Assembly: GCF_001661345.1 (NCBI RefSeq)
Contig: NW_017962913.1
Location: forward strand, 191,428-255,427
Reading direction: 5' to 3'
DNA from: Ascoidea rubescens DSM 1968
Lineage: Eukaryota > Ascomycota > Saccharomycetes > Ascoideales > Ascoideaceae
DNA: 64,000 nucleotides
How positions within the stretch are numbered: the first letter of the stretch is position 1; each line of letters begins with the position of its first letter. The position numbers were made by a program, and so were the translations under genes. Positions 1 through 8,463 of the stretch are shown piece after piece. A model generated the notes under the pieces. The model was not told where the DNA came from, ran no database searches, and saw only the letters and a program-made list of their open reading frames with translations.

Positions 1-45
1 TTTATCAAAAACCCAACCATAGGTCCTGATGCTGCCTCAATTTAA
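1..45 (+). CDS. possible 3' end of an upstream gene (partial)
   Basis: One frame is open from the first base to a TAA at 43-45 and reads as 14 codons ending in NPTIGPDAASI. The other two forward frames hit stops within 33 bases. The peptide looks like ordinary protein sequence and is followed by an AT-rich stretch typical of a 3' flank. This is too short to identify, so it is only a candidate gene tail running in from the left. Confidence 0.25.
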   Translation, partial: FIKNPTIGPDAASI

Positions 46-238
46 ATTTAATCTATAATTTACTATCAATATTTTATACTTTTATTTCTTCCCTACTCTA
101 GTTTTCTTTTTTTTTTTATTTACACCACTGTTTCATTTTGTTATTAAGTTTTTTTTATTATCTTTTATATTATACTTTTCATTATTCATTAAGTTATACA
201 TAAAATAAATATCTAATTACTATCAATTACCTTCTCGT

Positions 239-859
239 TTATATATTCTCCCAAATATAATTAGTTATAAAATAATCGCTCAATCCCTTTTTATCTTGTC
301 CGATTGTTAACGTCGTAGTTGATTTTTTATTCTCTGACTGATTTACAATAATTAAATCAATATTATCTCGATTCTCTTGATTATTCTTATTATCTTGAAT
401 GATTAATCCCAAATTCTTATAAAAATTCAACTTTAACGCTGTAGAATCCGGATTATTATTTATACTGTCCTCTAAAAAATTATTAGCCTCCTCATTCAAT
501 CGTATCCTCTCTTCCTTTATATTCTGATACTGAATGTTTAACGTATTTATATCGTTTGTCAAACTACTAATATTCTTTGCTGTCTCAAATTTACTCGAAT
601 TCATTTTATTAATCTCATTCAGCAACTTCTTTATCTCTTCCGACTTTTCCAAGCTTTCAATTCGTTTCTTTGTCTCATTGATCTCTTGCTCAATCGCTTT
701 ATTCTTATCTTGTTTTACCCTCAACTGCTTCTCATACTGCTCCTCATATTTCTTTAAATTAATCCGGATCTTATCAAGTAATTTGCTATCATCGTCTATC
801 TCAAACCCATCTGTCGTTGAGGTCAACAATTCTGTTAACCCATTATTCCTACTGATCAT
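239..859 (-). CDS. SPC24: kinetochore protein Spc24 (Ndc80 complex)
   Basis: Spc24 is one of the four subunits of the Ndc80 complex, which links the inner kinetochore to spindle microtubules. The 206-residue protein has the family layout and length (S. cerevisiae Spc24 is about 213 residues). A charged coiled coil spans about residues 25-125. A small globular C-terminal domain follows, starting near ALKLNFYKNLGLI, which resembles the LKLKLYRSLG start of the yeast domain. The last residues, LSDYFITNYIWENI, closely match the yeast end LSDFYKTKYIWERL. The start ATG at 859 is the first in frame. It is divergent from CIR1 across about 395 bases. Length, coiled coil and both C-terminal motifs agree, so the call is firm. 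Confidence 0.88.
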   Translation of the reverse strand: MISRNNGLTELLTSTTDGFEIDDDSKLLDKIRINLKKYEEQYEKQLRVKQDKNKAIEQEINETKKRIESLEKSEEIKKLLNEINKMNSSKFETAKNISSLTNDINTLNIQYQNIKEERIRLNEEANNFLEDSINNNPDSTALKLNFYKNLGLIIQDNKNNQENRDNIDLIIVNQSENKKSTTTLTIGQDKKGLSDYFITNYIWENI

Positions 860-1012
860 CTTAATTTATTTTATTTTTCTTCTCTTCTTTGGCTCCTTTT
901 ACTACACTATCAATTTTCCCTGCTAAAATCTCTTTTTTTCTACTATTTTTTGTCTCTTCTCACTCTTTCTATTTGAAAACAAAAACAATCCCATTCCGGA
1001 AATTGTCCAGCG

Positions 1013-1018
1013 CACGTG
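1013..1018. promoter_or_regulatory. CACGTG E-box in the SPC24/CIR1 divergent promoter
   Basis: The sequence CACGTGAT lies near the middle of the 395-base region between the two divergent starts. In yeasts CACGTG is bound by Cbf1- or Pho4-type bHLH factors. The same CACGTGA form recurs in other promoters of this window. Binding is inferred from the motif alone. Confidence 0.4.
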
Positions 1019-1254
1019 ATGGGGTTTGTTTTCAAGTCGTTTTTTTTAACCAACCCAAAATTTTTCAAATCATCCCCCATTTAAAAGCTAAAGTTACATA
1101 GCTTGTTAACTAAGGAATCATTATCATTAACAAAAACCACAGAAAACAACGAAATTTAACGTTTTTTTGTTGTTTTTTGATCTTTTTTGATTTTACTTAT
1201 TAAATTATTCTATTAAATTATTCTGTTAAAGATCTTCTATTGCGCTAATTAAAC

Positions 1255-2037
1255 ATGTCTTCTAATAAACTAAGAATCTTAGTTCCCATAAAGAGAGTCC
1301 TTGATTACCAACTTAAACCAAGAATCAATAAGACCAATGATGGAATTATAACTACTGGTGTTAAATTTAGTATAAACCCATTTTGTGATATTGCTGTTGA
1401 AGAAGCTGTTCGCATTCGTGAAAAGAATGCTGACTTGGTTGATACTGTTCACGCTGTTTCAATTGGTCCTTTAAAATCTCAAGATATCTTGAGAAGTTCA
1501 ATGGCAAAGGGCATTGATTCTTCAACTTTAATTGAAACCTCTGAAAAGGATAGAGAATTGGAACCTCTTATTATCGCTAAAATTTTGAAAAAAATCGTTG
1601 AAAAGAATAATTCAAATTTAATTATACTAGGAAAACAGTCCATTGACGATGACTCAAATCAAACTGGACAGATGCTAGCTGGTTTGTTAAATTGGCCTCA
1701 AGCGACGAACGCTGCAAAGGTTGAATTAAATCCTAGTGACAATTCGATTAACATAACTAGAGAGATTGATGGTGGTGAAGATATCGTTAACGCCAAATTG
1801 CCATTGATTATCACCACAGACTTGAGATTAAACGAACCTAGATTTGCTACTTTGCCCAATATTATGAAGGCTAAAAAAAAACCTTTAGAGAAACTTAAAG
1901 TTGGAGAGTTGGGTATAAATTTAGAGAATAAGTTGAAAATTCTAAAAATTGAAGAACCTGTTCAAAAACAACCGGGTATAAAAGTTAGTTCTGTTGATGA
2001 ACTTATTGAGAAACTACAAGAGAAAAAGCTATTATAA
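1255..2037 (+). CDS. CIR1: electron transfer flavoprotein beta subunit
   Basis: This is the beta subunit of mitochondrial ETF, which pairs with the alpha subunit (Aim45 in yeast) to pass electrons from flavin dehydrogenases to ETF-ubiquinone oxidoreductase. The 260-residue protein starts with RILVPIKRVLDYQLKPRI and continues with NPFCDIAVEEAVRIRE, both typical of the ETF beta N-terminus. AMP/FAD-side motifs such as GKQSIDDDSNQTGQMLAGLL (about residues 124-143) and the C-terminal INLENKLKILKIEEP segment also fit. Length matches S. cerevisiae Cir1 (261 residues). There is no obvious cleavable presequence, as is usual for this subunit. The ATG at 1255 is the natural start and follows an AT-rich leader. 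Confidence 0.93.
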   Translation: MSSNKLRILVPIKRVLDYQLKPRINKTNDGIITTGVKFSINPFCDIAVEEAVRIREKNADLVDTVHAVSIGPLKSQDILRSSMAKGIDSSTLIETSEKDRELEPLIIAKILKKIVEKNNSNLIILGKQSIDDDSNQTGQMLAGLLNWPQATNAAKVELNPSDNSINITREIDGGEDIVNAKLPLIITTDLRLNEPRFATLPNIMKAKKKPLEKLKVGELGINLENKLKILKIEEPVQKQPGIKVSSVDELIEKLQEKKLL

Positions 2038-2321
2038 ATTAAGATATTATTTTCTGATATTTTATAATAGTATTATTAATATTCCCTGTATAGGCATTTG
2101 ATTATTATTTTAACTTTTTTCTTTTTTTTGACATTAAATTTATTAAATCGTGTGACATATATATAAACTATAGATAAAAGACATTACATAGGTAAATAAA
2201 GAAGAAAAAAAGGTAACAAAAAGGTAATAAAACAGTAATAAAAAAATATTAAAAAGAGGACAAAAAACCTCACATTATTCCAATTATTTTAAATCATTTT
2301 TACTTTTTTTAAAGTAAGAAT

Positions 2322-2760
2322 CTTGATTGATTAAAATAAAATGTTAGTAAATGAACAGTAAATTAAAAGTAGAGTATGAGTAATAAAATACGGAGTAGTA
2401 GTATAGTGATGCAGAAATGTAGAAATAAAATGACAATTTTTTTACTAAGAATAATATCAAAGTTAATGAAAACAATTAATATTCAACTCACAAAAAAAAT
2501 TGAATCAACTAAGGAAAATTTCTCTTTAAAACAAAGAGAAATTATAGCCAGTTGAAATAATTAGAACAATTATTTGGGTCGGTTCCTAGGTATTGAAATT
2601 GATCTTCCAGAACTGTAACAGACAAAGAATCATGATTGATTGGCAATTAAAATAATAAAAACACAATAAGATCGGTGTCCTGACTAAAATTCTGGCAACT
2701 ATTTAAGAAAAAAAAGATTTTAAATAAGACTTACATTGATTATATGATAATTGAATAGAG
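2322..2760 (-). other. unassigned spliced-looking transcript in the CIR1-BOL3 gap
   Basis: On the minus strand a pyrimidine-rich leader without any ATG is followed by a strong 5' splice site GTAAGT (intron base 1 at 2734). A perfect TACTAAC branch point lies at 2349-2343 and an AG at 2323-2322, giving a possible intron of about 413 bases. The stretch between carries an 11-bp stem with a 5-base loop at 2517-2543. Nearer AGs (for example at 2613-2614) could be alternative ends. No joined frame gives a protein I recognise. It may be a very small gene whose start codon is split by the intron, or a non-coding RNA host. The signals are clear but the product is unknown. Confidence 0.35.
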
Positions 2761-3093
2761 GGCAGTGAGAAGTGAAGTGAAGTGAAGTGATAGAGAAGAT
2801 TTTGAAGCAGTGGTGGTAAATATGGAATATGGAATATGAGAAATTGTGCAGTTATTAAGATTGATAGATGGAAAAGTTTTTAGGGTTTTTTTTAAAGGCC
2901 CGCAGCACGGATTGCGAGCAATGTGAGTGAGCGGATAGAAACGGAATATCGTGGATGGATTGAAGACGATTAAGTTAATTATTAATTGAAATAATTTAAT
3001 TCGAAGAAAAGCGAAAAGAGGCGAGGAATATCGAAAGATTGTGGGAAGAATATTATTTGGTAGCAGATAGAAGAGATTTGGATCGGATATAAG

Positions 3094-3579
3094 ATGATTC
3101 GAAAGGAAATAGTGAGAGGACTACTGAGGGTTGGGATTATTAGAAAGCCATTAATGATACAAACACAATGGAGAATCAGTATTGATAATAGTTTTGGTCA
3201 GTTTAATAATAAATATATTAATAATGATTATATGAGTAATAGTTATATTAATATTAATATTAATATTAATAATGGCATAAGGATGTTTTCTAGTAGTAAG
3301 ATAAGTAAAGAGGTTGAAAATGAAGAGAAAAAACTTGAGGAAATGGGAGAATATGAAAAGGAACTCTATTTTCGATTAAAAAAAGAGTTTGAGCCAGATC
3401 TATTAGATGTTATGGATGTATCAGGAGGATGTGGGACAATGTTTGTAATTGATATTTCGTCGAGGAAATTCCGAGGGATAACAATGATCAAGCAACATAG
3501 AATGGTGAATGAGTTTTTGAAAGAGGATATTGCCAAATGGCATGGCTTACAATTAAAGACAAAGGCAATTCAAGACTAA
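3094..3579 (+). CDS. BOL3: mitochondrial BolA-like protein (BOLA3 type)
   Basis: BolA3-type proteins help deliver [4Fe-4S] clusters to mitochondrial client enzymes such as lipoate synthase and complex II. The C-terminal 80 residues hold the BolA fold: VMDVSGGCGTMFVIDISS, then FRGITMIKQHRMVNEFLKED and IAKWHGLQLKTK. The single conserved Cys in GGCG and the His in KQHRMV are the expected cluster ligands. The N-terminal 75 residues are basic, with few acidic residues, and include an Asn/Ile low-complexity stretch. They look like a presequence plus spacer and make the protein (161 residues) longer than S. cerevisiae Bol3 (118). The start is the first ATG in frame. Confidence 0.88.
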   Translation: MIRKEIVRGLLRVGIIRKPLMIQTQWRISIDNSFGQFNNKYINNDYMSNSYININININNGIRMFSSSKISKEVENEEKKLEEMGEYEKELYFRLKKEFEPDLLDVMDVSGGCGTMFVIDISSRKFRGITMIKQHRMVNEFLKEDIAKWHGLQLKTKAIQD

Positions 3580-3852
3580 GTATATGAAAAACGAAGATAT
3601 ACATTGTAAATATATAGGTTTGATAAATAAAGAAATAAATGAATAAATATTCTAGTGGTGATAATGAGGGTTTTCGATGGGCTTGAATTCAATTCGAGAG
3701 AATCAGAAATGTAATTTATTGGTGGTGAATATGAAAGACAAAGAATAGAGAGCGGAATGCTAGAGTGAAGAAGTAATTAGATGGTACATTAAATTGATTA
3801 TAAGATATAAATTCTAATTAAAGTGGCGGTGGAATGTTTGGGGTTGGTTGGA

Positions 3853-4174
3853 TCAGAAGTCCTTTGGAACATATTCTTTGAAAATTGGAGCAGTTCTTCT
3901 GCTGGCAGGAACATAGTCGCTCCAGCCATCAGTCTTTGCGCCAATGTAGATGAGAGCAGCAGGAAAGAGACCCATCCAGATCAAGTTGGTTTTGGCTGCT
4001 CCCTTGGTCATTCGGAAGATCTGGCCATAGTTCTCTCTGTACTTGTAGAACCTTTCAAAAGCAGCATCCTTGTGCAAGACTGGAGAGAGCAATTGTGTCA
4101 GTAGAGGGCGCTGTGGGTGGGAAGAGGAGCATTGGGGCTAACTTACGGTGGTGTCCATCGTTGTGTCCAGCCAT
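3853..4174 (-). CDS. NDUFB4-like complex I subunit, two exons
   Basis: The small protein resembles the NDUFB4/B15 (NB5M) accessory subunit in the membrane arm of respiratory complex I. Exon 1 is 4174-4147 and encodes MAGHNDGHH. The intron starts GTAAGT at 4146, has a CTACTGAC branch site and ends CCAG at 4080. Exon 2 is 4079-3853. The spliced product is 84 residues: DAAFERFYKYRENYGQIFRM, a hydrophobic segment NLIWMGLFPAALIYIGA, and a tail with TDGWSDYVPASRR. The pattern of an acidic/aromatic helix, one membrane span and TDG plus basic residues fits the family. Reading exon 2 alone from an internal ATG would lose the conserved N-terminus. Family assignment is by recalled pattern, so moderate. 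It implies the organism keeps complex I. Confidence 0.7.
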
Positions 4175-4914
4175 GGTGAGAAAGTGATAGTGTCTTGAGG
4201 TGGCAAAAGAGAATTTGAAGAAGCTGGAGAAGTTAGCGCTGGAGAAGCTGGAGCAGCTAGAGGAGCTGAGAGTGGGCGCTTACTTTTGTGCTCACGCGAT
4301 TGGCCAGTGCCGGGGTCTGCACTGCTGGGGTCCAGCCACAAGGGTCTGGTTAGCAGGAACCAGCTCATGCAGCGGTCTGCTGGGTGCACGTCCGGGCGCT
4401 GGGGCGGAGGAGCCGCTGGGGAGGCCCGCGGTGGTGGAAACGGTGCAGCAGCTCCAGCGAGAAGCTCCCTTCTGGAGAGCAGTCACCAAATTCTTTAAGT
4501 TCCACAGCTCTTTCCCGTCTGCTCTGTTTCGATCCTCACTATGGCTTCTCTCTTTCCTGTCCTGTTGCTGCTCCGAAAAACTTATAAATACTCCCTGTTT
4601 TCCCCTTCGCCTTCTTGTTTTTCTTTCTTCTGTTTTTCCATCTTTTTCTTGCTCTTCTCTTCTCTCTCTCTTCCTTCTTTCCCACTGCATGAAACACCCT
4701 GGTTTCTTTTGGCTTTTTTTTTGCTCTTGATATTCTTTTCTTCTTCGACTCATCCACTTCGTTCTCCCTTTTTCAGCATCTTTTCCACGTTCTTCTCTTG
4801 CTTCAGTCCGAACCTTTCTTATCTCTTCTCTCGTCTCTTCTCTCTGCTGCTTGCTTTCCTGACTTTCCTCCCATATTTGCTTCGCCACATTGCTTTCCCT
4901 TCCTTGCCACTACC
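4175..4914. promoter_or_regulatory. GC-rich divergent promoter with CCAAT box
   Basis: This 740-base gap separates the complex I gene from the Myb-like gene. The part from about 4230 to 4480 is strikingly GC-rich against AT-rich surroundings. It then changes into a pyrimidine tract (about 4560-4900) leading to the plus-strand start, as in many strongly transcribed yeast genes. A CCAAT box (ATTGG on the plus strand, 4299-4303) suits a respiratory gene, since the HAP complex binds CCAAT. The open frames here on both strands are composition artefacts with no conserved features. Confidence 0.4.
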
Positions 4915-7452
4915 ATGTCAATGCTAATGACATCTAGACCTGATTTAATTACAGATTCCAACGACTTTGTTAAAGAAGACCCCTTTTCCTCTGAATCCGA
5001 TCTCGATAACCAAAACCAATCCCAAATTCAAATTCATCATAATAACCAAATTCATCACAATAATCACCTTCACAACATGAATATCCAAAATAACGATCAT
5101 ATCTCAATCAATTCTTCTTTAAAGCAAAATATCAACTACAACAACAACCCCAATCTCAACATCGGCATCAATAACGGCATCAATGATGATCTCAATATCA
5201 ACAATATTAACGACATAAATGATTTAAACAACATAAACGATATAAACATGAATAACATGAATAACATGAATAATATAAACCATATAAACCATATAAACCA
5301 TATGAATCATATGAATCATATAAATCATATGAACAACATTAACAACATGAACAACATGCATATGAACAATCTAAATATGAACAATATGGATATAAACAAT
5401 ATGAGCATCAACAATATCAATAATATGGCTAGTATGAATAATTTGGCTATTGAAAATATCAACAACAACAATGAACCTAATAATGGTAACCTTAATAAAA
5501 ATGACGGATCAAATATTAAAAATCTCAATAATGACCAATCAATTCAAATCAATCAAAACCAAAACAACCAAAACAACCAAAACAACCAAATCTCAAAAAT
5601 CATCAATTCTCCTAAATCTTTTGACAATTCTACTGATCAACAATCACTAAACGTTCAAAATGACTCAATCAACACACCCACCCCAAATACCACAAATATT
5701 TCAGAAAACCAGGATAACTCAAAAAACTCCAACAATTCAAACAACTCAAATTCTGATGATGACTCAAATGATAAATCTCAAGATCTATCTCAAGATCTAT
5801 CCCCCAAACCAATGATAAAAAAGAACTCAGGCTCTCAAGGTCCTCAAGATACCACATTAAATCCCTTTATTTTGGACCGCTCTTCAATTGATGCCACAAA
5901 ATGGTCAAAAGAAATGAACGACTTATTCATCAACCTATTGATAAGGGAAAGTGGTGAAAACTTTTATGAAAAAAATGAAAATGACTGGTCAAAAGATAGC
6001 TGGGACAGAATCACTAAAGAATTGGACTTAGCCTTTCCATTGAAAGCTAAAGTCAATAAATTCGATAAAACTAAATTGAAAAAGCATCTAAAAATCCTTA
6101 AAGATGAACACGCCTACTGGAGATTTATTAAAGACAATGCAAAGGGCTTTAAATGGCTAAATAAAAAAGGCTGCTTCAATCTAGATTATTACGAAGTCGA
6201 CCATTATTTCGCTCTAAATAAATTCATTGAAGATGAAGACGTAGTTAAAAAATACCAAAGGAAAAAAAGTTGGGTCAAAAAATTTTGCATTCCTCATGCT
6301 TGTGACTACTTGGTTTCATATGATAAATTCATCTATAACCAACCTCTAAACCACAACGTCACAATATCTGACAACCCAAACTCTTACGATGATAACGACA
6401 ACTTTCAAAATCAAAACAGTAATCCTTACGATTATGATCTGGCCGATGATGATGATGATGACGACGAGGATGAAGATGAAGATGAACTTCCCCCTCCTCT
6501 TCCAAGAGAAAAACAGTTTTACGCTGACGATGATGAAGATGATGACAATTATGACAATAATCAAATTATCAACAACGAAAACAAAAATATACAAAATCAA
6601 AATCAAAATCAAAGTCAAAGTCAAAGTCAAAGTCAAAGTCAGAATCAAATTCAGAACCAGAATCAACTTCAGTTTCCAACCCAAAATATTGATAATGACC
6701 AACAAAATCTTCAACAGAACAACCCAAACTTAATTACCAACTCAACCTCAAAACCTAATTCTCTTCAAATCCAAAACCAACCTCTGGCTTCTATCTCAAA
6801 CCCAACCTTGAAATCTGATGATAAAAGAGATCCTGTCAAGGATATAATAGCTGATGACGATGATGATGATGACGACGACGAACTAGACGAAGATGATAAT
6901 GTCCTATTAGAAATGAGTGGCTACAATAGAAGTAGTAACAACAATAATAGTAATAACACTACTAACAATAACAACAGCAAAAATAACACTTGTAACAACA
7001 GCAATCCTCCTAATGGATCTGCTCGTCGTCCCTCAACTTATAATGGCAATAGAATAACAAAAAGAAAATCTCAAAGAAATTCTAGAACTTTAAACAACAA
7101 CAATATGAATGGTAGAAAAGAATATATCATTAATGGTTTGAACAGTACTTTTAGTAACGGTTACACTAATTCTTCTAATACAACTGCTTTTTCCGATAAT
7201 TTCAACAATGACCCATTTGTGATAAATAATGTATATCAACATTTATTTATCTTAAATAATTCTGATGCCTTTGATAAGTTGACAAAAATTGTTATGAATT
7301 ATGTGATAGACAGTAAAATCACAGTCAAATCTCAAAGAATCATTTCAAAATTGATTCTTAATGATATAATACTTTTTAACTTTTTAAATGATGATGGGTT
7401 CTCCGACAAAGATAAAATCAGATATATCAATGATTTAACTAAAGATTATTAA
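4915..7452 (+). CDS. Asn-rich Myb/SANT-like DNA-binding regulator
   Basis: The 845-residue protein is probably nuclear and DNA-binding. Residues about 320-440 form a compact, aromatic-rich domain: ATKWSKEMNDLFINLLIRES, WDRITKELDLAFPL, KLKKHLKILKDEHAYWRFIK, then GFKWLNKKGCFNLDYYEVD. The regularly spaced Trp and basic helices match the Myb/SANT-like (Myb_DNA-bind_3) type. The first 300 residues are Asn/His/Met/Ile repeats. Asp-rich acidic runs lie near residues 510-530 and 640-660, and Gln/Ser repeats near 560-580. A structured C-terminus begins at about 760 (NVYQHLFILNNSDAFDKL). Two in-frame CTG codons fall in non-conserved Ser/Asp-rich segments. The start ATG at 4915 follows a pyrimidine tract; an upstream extension would need a TTG. 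I do not recognise an S. cerevisiae orthologue. Confidence 0.65.
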   Translation: MSMLMTSRPDLITDSNDFVKEDPFSSESDLDNQNQSQIQIHHNNQIHHNNHLHNMNIQNNDHISINSSLKQNINYNNNPNLNIGINNGINDDLNINNINDINDLNNINDINMNNMNNMNNINHINHINHMNHMNHINHMNNINNMNNMHMNNLNMNNMDINNMSINNINNMASMNNLAIENINNNNEPNNGNLNKNDGSNIKNLNNDQSIQINQNQNNQNNQNNQISKIINSPKSFDNSTDQQSLNVQNDSINTPTPNTTNISENQDNSKNSNNSNNSNSDDDSNDKSQDLSQDLSPKPMIKKNSGSQGPQDTTLNPFILDRSSIDATKWSKEMNDLFINLLIRESGENFYEKNENDWSKDSWDRITKELDLAFPLKAKVNKFDKTKLKKHLKILKDEHAYWRFIKDNAKGFKWLNKKGCFNLDYYEVDHYFALNKFIEDEDVVKKYQRKKSWVKKFCIPHACDYLVSYDKFIYNQPLNHNVTISDNPNSYDDNDNFQNQNSNPYDYDLADDDDDDDEDEDEDELPPPLPREKQFYADDDEDDDNYDNNQIINNENKNIQNQNQNQSQSQSQSQSQNQIQNQNQLQFPTQNIDNDQQNLQQNNPNLITNSTSKPNSLQIQNQPLASISNPTLKSDDKRDPVKDIIADDDDDDDDDELDEDDNVLLEMSGYNRSSNNNNSNNTTNNNNSKNNTCNNSNPPNGSARRPSTYNGNRITKRKSQRNSRTLNNNNMNGRKEYIINGLNSTFSNGYTNSSNTTAFSDNFNNDPFVINNVYQHLFILNNSDAFDKLTKIVMNYVIDSKITVKSQRIISKLILNDIILFNFLNDDGFSDKDKIRYINDLTKDY

Positions 7453-8258
7453 TTGTGACAAAGAACAAACACCTGAGTTTGCTGGTCATCAACTCAGAAG
7501 TATAACAACTTGTGTAATTTTTTTTTTTCTAATTTTTTTTCAAATTTACTTGAACTTTTCTAATTGAATGTTTTATTAGTGATATATTTTATTTTTTTTT
7601 CTTTATATTCCATATAAATTTGTATAATCTGATTGTCTATTAATTGGTTGCAATGTCCGCAAGATAAAATGCGTTTTTATTTCTTTTTTTTGTTTCTAAT
7701 GGTGGTAAATTAATACATGTTTTGTTTTAAAACGAACAATAAACTAATATACTCATATAAAATTCTTTAACGTAATATGCATAAATCTTAATTAGCAACG
7801 GAAAGAAAAAAAATCCCTAAGAGTTTTTCAGTTTATTCTTCAAGCACTCAAACTATAAAAGTGCAGTATAGGTTGAAGGCAAACCTTATAAATGTGGTTA
7901 AAATGAGATTGATTCGATTTTGGCAAGTTTATTAAAGAATTTTACAATTAACTACCAGGTAAAGTAATTTCAGTGAAATCAAACTTGCTTTTGAAAACCA
8001 AACACTGGACTTGAAGGGAAAAAAAAAGAAAAACAATATATTGTTTTTCTTTTTTCCCCCCCCCCCCCCAAATAAATTTATAATCTGGGCTGGGGTTATA
8101 ATACAGTCGAGGTAAATTATGAGGCATAATTTAAAGGATTCAATAAATGTTCAGCGCTACTATTGTTTTGATTTAATGTTTGAGGTTGGCTTGAATGTTG
8201 GATATCATGAGCAGTGTGGTGGTTAATTTGATTTTGAATTTGAGTATTATCAATGGTA
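7453..8258. other. convergent 3' intergenic region
   Basis: AT-rich 3' flanks of two convergent genes. Apart from the palindrome and C-run at 8022-8069, and the lost tail frame of the minus-strand gene (8117-8258), I see no gene or RNA here. Confidence 0.5.
8022..8069. terminator. 34-bp perfect palindrome beside a 14-C run
   Basis: Positions 8022-8055 form a perfect inverted repeat centred on CAATATATTG, flanked by A5/T5, G/C and A6/T6. It is followed directly by 14 C residues (8056-8069). It lies between the 3' ends of two convergent genes, so it could end transcription from both sides. That role is inferred from position and symmetry only. It could equally be a neutral hairpin or a site of assembly error. 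Confidence 0.4.
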
Positions 8259-8298
8259 TTAATATTTTCGGATTCTGGTATTAATATTTTCGGATTCT
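8255..8298. repeat. 22-bp exact tandem duplication
   Basis: Two identical 22-base copies lie head to tail at 8255-8276 and 8277-8298. They are inside the 3' coding part of the minus-strand zinc-module gene. Because 22 is not a multiple of three, the second copy shifts the reading frame and brings an early stop. The original frame stays open for a further 45 or so codons to 8117. Confidence 0.9.
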
Positions 8299-8381
8299 TT
8301 ATCAATTTCATTTTGAATAGAAGAATTATTGTTATCTTGAAGTTGATTTTCTGATGTAATTTGAGAATTGTGATTGGTTAT

Positions 8382-8463
<82 letters not shown>

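Noticed and set aside
4292-4888. Minus-strand frame rich in Glu, Lys and Arg
   Set aside because: It is the reverse reading of a pyrimidine-rich promoter tract; composition alone explains it.
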